NCBI GenBank assembly: GCA_934503195.1
Contig: CAKSVM010000006.1
Span: 1 to 64,000 of the forward strand
DNA length: 64,000 nt
Source: an uncultured Eubacteriales bacterium
GTDB taxonomy: Bacteria > Bacillota > Clostridia > Oscillospirales > CAG-272
Direction of reading: 5' to 3'
The position numbers were made by a program, and so were the translations under genes. The notes beneath the pieces were generated by a model. The model searched no databases, had not been told where the DNA came from, and saw only the letters and a list, made by a program, of their open reading frames with translations. How positions within the stretch are numbered: the stretch's first letter is position 1; each line of letters begins with the position of its first letter. Shown here one piece after another: positions 16,002 to 22,929 of the stretch.

Positions 16002-17330
16002 TTATGCGTGTATGATGACGTACTTCGGAGTGACCTCGGTGACCGTTCCGTCGATCGAGGCGTGAACCGGCATCGAGAGCTTGCCCTCAGCCGCGGTTCC
16101 GATAACGTCGCCGGTCTTTACCGCGTCGCCCGGCTTTACCGAAGCGGCCGCCGGAACGCCTATCGACTGGCTGAGCATAACCTTTACGGTTGCCGGCTTA
16201 ATCTCGGTGTCGACGATCGGAGCCGGCTTGTCGTAGGACGAGAGTCCGAGTCTCGCGGTAAGCCGCTCGACCGGAACCATTCTGCCCGAACGATAGGGAT
16301 TGACTTCGTCCATCTTGACGTTCGGATCGGGCTTGATTCCGTTCGCGCGGAGTCCGGCCTTGACCTCGCCGATGAGCGTGCGCGGGGAGAGTCCCTGTCC
16401 GCAGGCGTACATCTCGCAGAGTCCGCAGGCCGAGCAGTACATGGTGTTGACGAAAGGCTTCAGATCCTTCGTGACACCCGAGGTTGCCGAGCGCATGAAA
16501 AGGTGCGGCTCGATCGGATGTCCGAGAAGATGACGCGAGCAAAGGTCAGTACACATACGGCACTGGCAGCAGGCCGCCATCGCGCGGTGCATATCGATTT
16601 TGATCTTCGCGGTCTTCTTCTGGATGACGAAGCTGTTCTTCGGGAGTACGAGAACGGCGTTTGAGGTCTTCGTTACGACGTCATTTTCGGTGACGATACG
16701 TCCGGTCATGGGGCCACCGCCGACAAGGGCGTAGTCCTTTATCGTCGCGCCTCCGGCCATTTCGATGAGTTCTCCGTAGGTCATTCCGAGCGGAGCCTTG
16801 TAGGTGGAGGGGTTCTTAACCTCTCCGGCGATTGTTATGTACTTCGATGTGACCGGCTTCGACTCGTTCATCGCGCACCAGATGTTATAAACCGTCTCAA
16901 CGTTGTAGACGATACATCCGACCGTGATCGGAAGCGCGCCCGGACGGACAACTCTTCCGGTTGTCTCGTAGATGGTCACGACTTCGTCGCCCGCCGGGTA
17001 AACCTCGGGCAGGAAGCCGATCGACGCCTTCGGAAATTCGGGAAGCACCTTCTCGACCGCCTTGACCGCCTCCTTGTAAGCCGGCTTTACCGCGATAATA
17101 ACGCGTCCGGCGTCAAGGGTGTCGGCGATTATGGAAAGCGTTCCGACGATCTCGCGCGCGTATCTTTCGAGAACCTGTCTGTGGAGCTTAAGAAGCGGCT
17201 CACATTCAGCACAGTTGAGGATGACCGTGTCAGCGGCGGCGTTGAGCTTGGCGTAGGACGGGAATCCCGCGCCTCCCGCGCCCGCGACACCGGAATTCCT
17301 CATGAGTTCCGATAATTCAGTTAACTGCAT
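16002..17330 (-). CDS. pduS: PduS-like flavin/iron-sulfur NADH reductase (RnfC family)
   Basis: From ATG 17330 the protein has 442 residues. A glycine-rich N-terminus, VAGAGGAGFPSYAK, is the RnfC/NuoF-type nucleotide and flavin site. An SLBB domain follows mid-protein. Two [4Fe-4S] motifs (CCQCRMCTDLCSRH and YCSACGLCEMYACGQ) and a C-terminal lipoyl-like sandwich domain complete it. PduS proteins oxidise NADH and hand electrons to PduT. An in-frame TTG at 17369 would add 13 residues, but they would be encoded by a perfect hairpin (17343-17366) and the spacing to AAGGAG is too short. I prefer the ATG, which matches the family N-terminus. Confidence 0.92.
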   Translation of the reverse strand: MQLTELSELMRNSGVAGAGGAGFPSYAKLNAAADTVILNCAECEPLLKLHRQVLERYAREIVGTLSIIADTLDAGRVIIAVKPAYKEAVKAVEKVLPEFPKASIGFLPEVYPAGDEVVTIYETTGRVVRPGALPITVGCIVYNVETVYNIWCAMNESKPVTSKYITIAGEVKNPSTYKAPLGMTYGELIEMAGGATIKDYALVGGGPMTGRIVTENDVVTKTSNAVLVLPKNSFVIQKKTAKIKIDMHRAMAACCQCRMCTDLCSRHLLGHPIEPHLFMRSATSGVTKDLKPFVNTMYCSACGLCEMYACGQGLSPRTLIGEVKAGLRANGIKPDPNVKMDEVNPYRSGRMVPVERLTARLGLSSYDKPAPIVDTEIKPATVKVMLSQSIGVPAAASVKPGDAVKTGDVIGTAAEGKLSMPVHASIDGTVTEVTPKYVIIHA

Positions 17331-17340
17331 ATTTTTATCT

Positions 17341-17368
17341 GCCCTGCCGGACGGAAATCCGTCCGGCA
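17341..17368 (-). promoter_or_regulatory. Intercistronic hairpin before the pduS-like gene
   Basis: GCCGGACGG and CCGTCCGGC form a perfect stem around a 4-nt AT-rich loop, extendable outward with the flanking bases. It lies between the vertex-protein stop and the PduS ATG. With no T tract it is more likely a processing or stability element, or a cover over the weak pduS start, than a terminator. Confidence 0.6.
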
Positions 17369-17401
17369 AGGCTCCTTTCTCTTGTTCAGATGTTCAGAGC
17401 T

Positions 17402-17674
17402 TCAGACTTCAAGTCCCTGCGCGTCGTCAACGATTCCGACGACCGCCGCGTCGCAGGGCGCGTCGGTGATCTGGCAGGCGAGTCTCGCCGCGCTTCCGGT
17501 CGAAACGAGTACGATGTCTCCGATGCCCGCGCCGATGTTATCGACCGCGACAAAACTCTCGCTGGGAATATTTCCGGATTTCCGAAGCGGCTCAATCACA
17601 AGGAACTTTGAGCCGATGAGCTTTTCGTCCTTGCGCGTCGCCACAACGCTTCCGGTGACTTTTCCGATTATCAT
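17402..17674 (-). CDS. eutN: BMC-P pentameric vertex protein, EutN/CcmL-like
   Basis: A 90-residue Pfam EutN_CcmL protein. MIIGKVTGSVVATRK is the conserved first strand, followed by FVAVDNIGAGIGDIVLVSTG and the terminal DAAVVGIVDD. Five copies cap each vertex of the polyhedral shell. It is encoded directly after the extended BMC-H gene: ATG 17674 abuts that gene's stop codon. It is the only vertex protein in the operon, so it is expected to be essential for closing the compartment. Confidence 0.95.
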   Translation of the reverse strand: MIIGKVTGSVVATRKDEKLIGSKFLVIEPLRKSGNIPSESFVAVDNIGAGIGDIVLVSTGSAARLACQITDAPCDAAVVGIVDDAQGLEV

Positions 17675-18283
17675 TTACTTGAGAATGGGAAGGATCTTCT
17701 CCACATCGTCGTGAGGACGCGGGATGACATGAGTAGCGATGACCTCGCCAAGACGCTCAGCCGATGCCGCGCCGGCCTCAACCGCGCTCTTCACGGCTCC
17801 GACGTCGCCGCGTACCATGACCGATACGAGTCCGGATCCGATCTTCTCGGTTCCGACGAGCTCGACGTTAGCCGCCTTGAGCATAGCGTCTGCCGCTTCG
17901 ATTGCCGCAACGAGACCTTTGGTCTCGATCATTCCAAGTGCCTGAGTCATTTTTCTTACCTCCGAAATAATCTTTTCTTCGTGTTCTTCGCTTGTTTTCG
18001 CCGCCGGGATTTCCGGGGCGTTCTCCTTTGCCGGGCTGACCTCCGCGGTCTTTGTGTCGGCGGGAATACTTTCCGCCTTACTGTCTGACGCGGGAAGATC
18101 TTCCTTAAGCTCCGGCGCGGGAGATGCCGACGCGCTTTCACGCGCGGCTTCTGATGTTTTTTCCGGATCGACCTTTACGGTCTCCGGGATTTCCTTTTCA
18201 GGGGGCTTCGTTTCGGCCGCTTTTGACGCGGTTTTGCGTCTGCGCGGCTTCGGAGCCGATTCGTTTGACTTATCCTCGGGCAT
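17675..18283 (-). CDS. BMC-H shell protein with 111-residue N-terminal extension and internal start
   Basis: The full frame encodes 202 residues. Residues 1-111 are low in complexity and rich in Pro, Ala, Glu, Lys and Ser ([16 protein letters not shown], then many PA/E/K stretches), so probably disordered. Residues 112-202 are a complete PduA-type BMC domain with pore loop KIGSGL. Two starts look real: ATG 18283 with GGAGGA 7 nt upstream (18291-18296), and ATG 17950 with GGAGG 8 nt upstream (17959-17963), the latter giving a normal 91-residue shell protein. The BMC part is almost the same as the protein at 18724. Two isoforms from one gene, as with PduB and PduB', is my inference. The basic start of the extension may bind cargo or polyphosphate-like polymers. 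Confidence 0.9.
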   Translation of the reverse strand: MPEDKSNESAPKPRRRKTASKAAETKPPEKEIPETVKVDPEKTSEAARESASASPAPELKEDLPASDSKAESIPADTKTAEVSPAKENAPEIPAAKTSEEHEEKIISEVRKMTQALGMIETKGLVAAIEAADAMLKAANVELVGTEKIGSGLVSVMVRGDVGAVKSAVEAGAASAERLGEVIATHVIPRPHDDVEKILPILK

Positions 18284-18286
18284 ATT

Positions 18287-18592
18287 TCAGTCCTCCGATA
18301 TGTCTATATTGTGATTCTTCGCGCTGAGAGCCAGAATCCGCTTTGTTTCCTCGTGCGGCGAGGCTATCACCGCCGACGCGACCGGCTTCATTATACAGCC
18401 GGACACGACCGCGTCAACCGCGGCTCTGACGTCCGAAACGTCGCCTGAGACGACTACCGTGACGAGTCTGCCGCCGAGCTTACGCTCAATCGTGACGAGA
18501 GTCACGTTCGCCGCCTTGCACATGATGTCGAGCGCGTCGACAGCCGCGACGCTTCCCTCGACCTCGACAAGGCCGATTGCCTTAATTGCCAT
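18287..18592 (-). CDS. BMC-H hexameric shell protein, divergent pore
   Basis: From ATG 18592 this is a 101-residue BMC-domain protein (AIKAIGLVEVEGSVAAVDAL). A GTG at 18625 would add 11 residues but has no ribosome site. The pore loop reads KLGGRL in place of KIGSGL of its two neighbours, so the hexamer pore should be lined differently, with an Arg nearby. The tail (ALSAKNHNIDISED) is longer than in PduA. It lies between the two PduA-like genes and overlaps the ribosome site of the extended one. A distinct metabolite selectivity is plausible but unproven. Confidence 0.88.
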   Translation of the reverse strand: MAIKAIGLVEVEGSVAAVDALDIMCKAANVTLVTIERKLGGRLVTVVVSGDVSDVRAAVDAVVSGCIMKPVASAVIASPHEETKRILALSAKNHNIDISED

Positions 18593-18723
18593 TGTGATCA
18601 AGCCTTTCGCTTTGATGTCGGTCACTCCGGAAAAAGCCGGAATAATCGGAACTTCAGGGAAGGATATTCCGTGAAAACCACATTAAATAAGCCTTTTCCG
18701 TGACCGTTTAACGGGGATGCCGA

Positions 18724-19002
18724 TTACTGGATGTGCGGAAGGATCTTCTCAACGTCGTTATGCGGACGCGGGATGACGTGGGTAGCGATGACCTCGCCGA
18801 GACGGCCGGCCGCCGCGTTTCCTGCCTCAACAGCCGCCTTGACAGCTCCGACGTCGCCGCGGACCATGACGGATACGAGTCCGGATCCGATCTTTTCGGT
18901 TCCGACGAGAGTTACCTCAGCTGCCTTTACCATTGCGTCAGCTGCTTCGATTGCCGCGGTGAGACCTCTGGTCTCGATCATTCCGAGTGCTTCCTGTGCC
19001 AT
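18724..19002 (-). CDS. BMC-H hexameric shell protein, PduA/EutM-like
   Basis: A canonical 92-residue hexamer-forming shell protein with [20 protein letters not shown], pore loop KIGSGL and the [10 protein letters not shown] edge motif. It is probably the main facet protein. It differs at only about a dozen positions from residues 112-202 of the extended protein at 17675, so the two arose by recent duplication. AATTTTAGGAGGAAAATT-like spacing before ATG 19002 gives it a strong ribosome site, in keeping with high expression. Confidence 0.95.
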   Translation of the reverse strand: MAQEALGMIETRGLTAAIEAADAMVKAAEVTLVGTEKIGSGLVSVMVRGDVGAVKAAVEAGNAAAGRLGEVIATHVIPRPHNDVEKILPHIQ

Positions 19003-19029
19003 TTTAATTTTCCTCCAAAATATTTTTCT

Positions 19030-19371
19030 TTAAGCTTCTTTGATATACTCAGTCTTCTTCGGCTTATCGAAACCGCTTAAGGTGAGCATCTTTTCGGTCC
19101 CTTCCCCGGGACGCGGGATTATGTGCTTCGCGACGACTCCGGAAATTCCGTTCGCCGCTGTTTCGGCCGCCTCCATAGCTGCCTCGACCGCCGCCACGCT
19201 GCCGCGGAACTTGACCACGACGATGAGCGGAACCGGAAGAGTTTCGGGATGGAGAGGCTTGTTCTTGTCAAAATTCTCGACCGTCACGTCGGCCGCCTTA
19301 CAGCCCGCGTCGCACGCGACAAACGCCGCTACGAGCCCGTAGACCTCGAGAATACCGACTGCCTGTGACAT
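19030..19371 (-). CDS. BMC-H-like shell protein with pore-region insertion
   Basis: A 113-residue single BMC-domain protein (MSQAVGILEVYGLVAAFVA). In place of the short KIGSGL pore loop it has a longer segment, FDKNKPLHPETLPVPL, before the strand IVVVKFRGSV, and a short Lys-rich tail after the domain. Similar proteins occur in glycyl radical enzyme microcompartments. Two Cys residues, in VACDAGCKAAD, lie close together in helix 1. The altered loop should change the pore, and it may be a minor or specialised facet protein. Confidence 0.85.
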   Translation of the reverse strand: MSQAVGILEVYGLVAAFVACDAGCKAADVTVENFDKNKPLHPETLPVPLIVVVKFRGSVAAVEAAMEAAETAANGISGVVAKHIIPRPGEGTEKMLTLSGFDKPKKTEYIKEA

Positions 19372-19383
19372 CGGCTACGCCCC

Positions 19384-20616
19384 TTACTTGTTGACAATCG
19401 CGATCTTGAGGCCTTCCTGACGGAGGTTGACCGCGAGAGCCTCGTTGATCTCGTCAAGCGGGAACTTGTGAGTGATGAGCTTCTTCATCGGAAGTCCGAT
19501 TGCCTGCGAACGCTTTAAGAAATCAAACGTCGTGGCGTAGTCACGGAGAGTGTAAACCCACGAGCCGACGATCGTGATCTCCTTCGAGCAGATGTCGAAG
19601 TGCGGGTTGATCGTGGCGTCGCCGCCGTTGATGAAGAATCCGAGCTCGCAGAGTCCGCCGCCGTTGCGGATGAACTTGTAGATGTTCGAGTGAGCGACGG
19701 GAGAACCGGTGCACTGGAACGCGAAATCAGCGAGATAACCGCCGAAAGCGTCCTTCACGTGAGCGGTGAGATCCTCGATGCCCTTCGTGTCCTTGAAGTT
19801 GACAGTCGCGCCCGCGCCCATTTCCTTCGCGAAGGAAAGACGCTTTTCGTTTCCGTCGACAGCGACGATGTGCTCAATGCCCATCGTTCTGAGAACGGCG
19901 ATGCAGATGAGTCCGATCGGTCCGCAGCCCTGAACGACAACGCGAGAGTTGAAGCGGAGGATTCCGGTTGTCTTCGCGCGCTCAACGGCGTGTACGAGGA
20001 CGGCGCAGGGTTCGATCAGGATACGCGAATCGAGATCGAGATCCGATACGTTGAAGATTGTCGAGCCGCCGCGGACGAAGATGTAGTCCGAGAACCAGCC
20101 GTTCAGATGAATGTCGTCGTCCGGGAGAAGTCCGTAGACATCCGCGCCGCCGACGTTCTGCTTGTTGAGGTCGAACATCGTGATGTCGGGGTTGTCCTTG
20201 AAGATCATGCAGGTGACGACCTTGTCGCCGACGTGAAGCGGCTTTCCGGCCGAGTCGCGCGTGACATTCTTACCCATCTTGACGATCTCTCCGGTTCCCT
20301 CGTGACCGAGAGCGACCGGGATGAGTCCGAAGGGATCGCGTTTGAACTCGTGCGCGTCGGTCCCGCAGACTCCGCAGCCCTCGACCTTTACGAGGATATC
20401 GTTGTCGCCGAGCGGCGGGATCGGATATTCCTTGACCTCAAAACGCTCCTTCTCGACGAGAACGGCGACGTGCGCCTTGTCGGGGATTCCCGCGGTCTTA
20501 ACCGCCGGAGCGGCCGTGACGCAGGCCGGGGACGGAGCCGTCTTCGGCTCGTCGTTAATCATTCCGGCGAGAACCTTTTTTACGATCTCTTCTATATTTT
20601 CTGCTTTGTAATCCAT
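19384..20616 (-). CDS. Zinc-type alcohol dehydrogenase with N-terminal encapsulation-like peptide
   Basis: A 410-residue medium-chain dehydrogenase/reductase. Residues 1-24 form an amphipathic helix (NIEEIVKKVLAGMIND) and are followed by a Pro/Ala-rich linker to about residue 50, the usual design of BMC encapsulation peptides. The enzyme proper has catalytic zinc ligands in GCGVCGTDAHEF and GHEGTGE, and a Rossmann site VVQGCGPIGLICIAVLR. The four-Cys structural zinc loop is not present. Inside the compartment it could reduce lactaldehyde to 1,2-propanediol or propionaldehyde to propanol (inference). Operon neighbours are the PduO-C-like and shell genes. Confidence 0.9.
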   Translation of the reverse strand: MDYKAENIEEIVKKVLAGMINDEPKTAPSPACVTAAPAVKTAGIPDKAHVAVLVEKERFEVKEYPIPPLGDNDILVKVEGCGVCGTDAHEFKRDPFGLIPVALGHEGTGEIVKMGKNVTRDSAGKPLHVGDKVVTCMIFKDNPDITMFDLNKQNVGGADVYGLLPDDDIHLNGWFSDYIFVRGGSTIFNVSDLDLDSRILIEPCAVLVHAVERAKTTGILRFNSRVVVQGCGPIGLICIAVLRTMGIEHIVAVDGNEKRLSFAKEMGAGATVNFKDTKGIEDLTAHVKDAFGGYLADFAFQCTGSPVAHSNIYKFIRNGGGLCELGFFINGGDATINPHFDICSKEITIVGSWVYTLRDYATTFDFLKRSQAIGLPMKKLITHKFPLDEINEALAVNLRQEGLKIAIVNK

Positions 20617-20639
20617 AGTTTACCTCATTTAATAAACCG

Positions 20640-21149
20640 TTATTGTTCCGAAACGAGTCTTTCGAACACAGTCGCGCCGAACGCCGCGAGCGCGGTGTCC
20701 TCGGCCTCGGTTCCGCCCGAGACTCCGAGTCCGCCGACGACCTTACCGCCGACTTTGAGCGGCTCTCCACCGCCGAAGACGACGATACGCGAATCGTTCG
20801 TGAACTGAATTCCGTAGAGCGAACCGCCCGGCTGTGCCAGAGGCTTCAAGTCGATGGTCGACATTTTCAGCGACACGACCGTGAAGGCCTTCTGAAGCGC
20901 GACGTCGAAGCTCGCGATAAACGCGTCGTCCATGACCTCGCAGAGAATCGGTCTTCCCGAATTGTCCGCGACGACCACAACCGCCTTCACGCCGACTCTC
21001 TCAGCCTCAGCCTCAACCTCGGCCGCGAGTTTCTTAGCGAGCTGGAGCGTCACTGTTTTCACTCCGCGGAGAGCCGGATGAGCTTCGGATCCGCCCTTTA
21101 CCTCGCCAACGACCTTCTCGATCAGAGCTTTCAGCTCATTTTCGTTCAT
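20640..21149 (-). CDS. PduO C-terminal/HbpS/GlcG-like protein with encapsulation peptide
   Basis: A 169-residue protein. The first 18 residues (NELKALIEKVVGEVK) make a clear amphipathic encapsulation-type helix. A linker leads to a GlcG/HbpS-like domain (about 32-165) with AVVVVADNSGRPILCEVMD, KAFTVVSLKMST, a glycine-rich GSLYGIQFTN and KVVGGLGVSGGT. Related domains form the C-terminal half of PduO and bind haem or small ligands; their role in microcompartments is unsettled. It stands between the aldolase and the Zn alcohol dehydrogenase. The corrinoid adenosyltransferase half of PduO is absent, as expected for a B12-independent pathway. Confidence 0.88.
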   Translation of the reverse strand: MNENELKALIEKVVGEVKGGSEAHPALRGVKTVTLQLAKKLAAEVEAEAERVGVKAVVVVADNSGRPILCEVMDDAFIASFDVALQKAFTVVSLKMSTIDLKPLAQPGGSLYGIQFTNDSRIVVFGGGEPLKVGGKVVGGLGVSGGTEAEDTALAAFGATVFERLVSEQ

Positions 21150-21158
21150 TTCCGGAAA

Positions 21159-21977
21159 TTACTTGCCCATCGCGGCGATGACGCGGCGGGTGATCTCAGC
21201 GACGAGATCCTCGTTCACCGACTTTGTGCCGTTCTCAGCCTTCTTGCAGTCGACACCCGAAAAATCGCAGTTCGGGCAGGGAGTCTTGCCAGCCGCGAGA
21301 ACAGGACAGAGGTCAGCCGGATGCTTGCCCTTCATACCGAACTTGCGGCGGATCTCATAAAGTCTCTTTACCTGCTCCTCGTTCAGTTCCTTCGGACCGC
21401 CGAGCATCTTCGAAATGAACATCAGCTGTGCGTAGAACTCGACCGACTCCATCTTGTGGTAAGCGTTGAGAAGCGAATCCGAGTAAGCGAGCGCGCCGTG
21501 GTTCTCAAGAAGAACCGCGTCGTAATGCTGGAGGTACTTCGCGACGTGATCCGGGATCTCCTCGGTCGAGGGTGTGCCGTACTCAGCGATCGGAACACAT
21601 CCGAGCGCGATGACAGCCTCGGGCATGATCGGAGCGGTCAGCGGGATTCCGGCGATAGCAAAGCCGGTGGCGTACATCGGGTGAGCATGCACGACCGAGA
21701 CGACGTCGGGTCTTTCCTTATAGACGCGCATGTGCATCTTGATCTCGGAGGACGGGCGGAAGCCTTCATAAGCCTGAAGAACCTCGCCCTTGGAGTTGAC
21801 CTTGCAGATATACTCAGGAGTCATGAAGCCCTTGGAAACTCCGGTCGGGGTGCAGAGGAACTCGTCCGGTCCGATCTTGACCGAGATGTTTCCGTCGTTC
21901 GAAGCGACCATTCCGCGGTCGTAAATGCGTCTGCCGATCTCGCAGATCTGTTTTTTGATTTCGTATTCGGATGCCAT
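21159..21977 (-). CDS. Class II aldolase (fuculose/rhamnulose-1-phosphate type) with C-terminal targeting helix
   Basis: A 272-residue zinc aldolase of the class II/adducin family. SNDGNISVKIG binds phosphate, Glu in RPSSEIKMH is the likely acid-base, and the metal His residues lie in HAHPMYAT and ENHGAL. Family members split L-fuculose- or rhamnulose-1-phosphate into DHAP and L-lactaldehyde. After residue 210 comes a linker with a Cys cluster (CPNCDFSGVDC), then the terminal amphipathic helix VNEDLVAEITRRVIAAM, an encapsulation peptide as described for aldolases of fucose-type glycyl radical compartments. The linker cysteines may bind metal; that is a guess. Substrate assignment rests on context with the diol dehydratase. 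Confidence 0.92.
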   Translation of the reverse strand: MASEYEIKKQICEIGRRIYDRGMVASNDGNISVKIGPDEFLCTPTGVSKGFMTPEYICKVNSKGEVLQAYEGFRPSSEIKMHMRVYKERPDVVSVVHAHPMYATGFAIAGIPLTAPIMPEAVIALGCVPIAEYGTPSTEEIPDHVAKYLQHYDAVLLENHGALAYSDSLLNAYHKMESVEFYAQLMFISKMLGGPKELNEEQVKRLYEIRRKFGMKGKHPADLCPVLAAGKTPCPNCDFSGVDCKKAENGTKSVNEDLVAEITRRVIAAMGK

Positions 21978-22042
21978 TGTTTTGTCTCCTTAATAATAAT
22001 TATTTCGTGAATTTATCGAAAAACCCGATTCCGGGTGTTTCT

Positions 22043-22474
22043 TCAGTTATGAAGGTAATCTAAAACCTCTTTGATTCCCCGACCTGTCACCGAGTCGACC
22101 CGGAATATCGGATCGCAGCCCGAGTTTCTGAGCCAGAGCTCGGCCATATCGGGATTCGCGTCCGGCTCGTCGCATTTTGTGACGATGCCGATCACCGGGC
22201 GGCAGGCCGTCGCGGCAATCGCCGGGGAAAAGAGTGAGTAAGGCTCGGTCGCTGACGCCAGAAGTCCGATCACGTCGGACTCGTAGGCGTAAACCGCAAG
22301 CGCGCCTCCGAGATGCCTTGTCTGGATATACTCACCCGGCGTGTCGACAACGATTCCGGATGGGTCGTAGCCGACCGCCTGAGTCTTGGCGTAGTGTATG
22401 TTTTCGCCGCGCAGAGCCTGCGTCAGCGTGGTCTTTCCGGCCTCGGAGCGGCCTATCAGGATAATGCGTTTCAT
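22043..22474 (-). CDS. PduV/EutP-like small GTPase
   Basis: A 143-residue P-loop protein: Walker A GRSEAGKTTL at the N-terminus, DTPGEY as the G3 motif, and TKCDEPD as the NKxD-equivalent G4. It belongs to the EutP/PduV group found in many BMC operons. PduV has been linked to compartment movement or localisation, but the biochemical role is unclear. It is separated from the upstream shell gene by a pair of tandem hairpins (22491-22544). Confidence 0.88.
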   Translation of the reverse strand: MKRIILIGRSEAGKTTLTQALRGENIHYAKTQAVGYDPSGIVVDTPGEYIQTRHLGGALAVYAYESDVIGLLASATEPYSLFSPAIAATACRPVIGIVTKCDEPDANPDMAELWLRNSGCDPIFRVDSVTGRGIKEVLDYLHN

Positions 22475-22490
22475 ACTTCTATCGTTTGGT

Positions 22491-22544
22491 AAATTCCGGC
22501 GTCAAGCCGGAATTTTCTGACTTGAAGAACCTGTTCTTCAAGTC
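22491..22544 (-). promoter_or_regulatory. Two tandem intercistronic hairpins in the BMC operon
   Basis: An 11-bp perfect stem (22519-22529 with 22534-22544, 4-nt loop) spans the stop codon of the permuted shell gene. Three bases on is a 10-bp perfect stem (22491-22500 with 22506-22515, 5-nt loop). No T tract follows and operon genes continue beyond, so processing, stability or partial attenuation is more likely than full termination. Confidence 0.65.
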
Positions 22545-22927
22545 TTTGTTAACTCGCACACCGAGAACCCGAGCTTCTCCTCGCAGTACTCAAGCGTCGC
22601 GCGGAAGGCCGCCTCGACGTCCGAGATAGTCCCGGTGATGAGAAGCGTTCCCGAGAAGCGGTCGACGAAGCCGATCTGCGCGCCCGACTGCTTTGTAGCG
22701 ATGTCGGCGGCGATTATCGCCGTCTCGGCCGGGGAAAGCGTGATCATTCCGATCGCCGAGTGCGACCAGTCGACATTCGGATCAAGTCCGAGCTTTTGGT
22801 AGAGAATCTTGTCGGGGCTCGCGATTATGTGCGCCAGGGTTATCTGCTTTCCGGGGACAAGCTCCTGAATTATCCTGACCTTGCCGTCGGTTCCGATGTT
22901 GTCGGGTATTGAAAATGCTGGTTTCAT
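22538..22927 (-). CDS. Circularly permuted BMC-H shell protein, EutS/PduU/CutR-like
   Basis: A 129-residue protein in which the usual BMC strand order is permuted. It begins with VRIIQELVPGKQITLAHIIA, the motif of EutS and PduU that forms a small beta-barrel over the pore. The more typical BMC start, SAIGMITLSPAETAIIAADI, comes in the middle. Hexamers of this type have a plugged central pore. It follows the activase gene by 2 bp, so it is translated with the enzyme core rather than with the other shell genes. Confidence 0.9.
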   Translation of the reverse strand: MKPAFSIPDNIGTDGKVRIIQELVPGKQITLAHIIASPDKILYQKLGLDPNVDWSHSAIGMITLSPAETAIIAADIATKQSGAQIGFVDRFSGTLLITGTISDVEAAFRATLEYCEEKLGFSVCELTKT

Positions 22928-22929
22928 TT

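Noticed and set aside
19600..22010. Two long plus-strand frames (402 and 455 codons) within the microcompartment operon
   Set aside because: Both are antisense to conserved dehydrogenase, PduO-C-like and aldolase genes and have no ribosome site or plausible protein character.
22023..22040. Small hairpin ACCCG/CGGGT between GTPase and aldolase genes as a regulatory element
   Set aside because: Only five base pairs; too weak to separate from chance in this GC-rich DNA.
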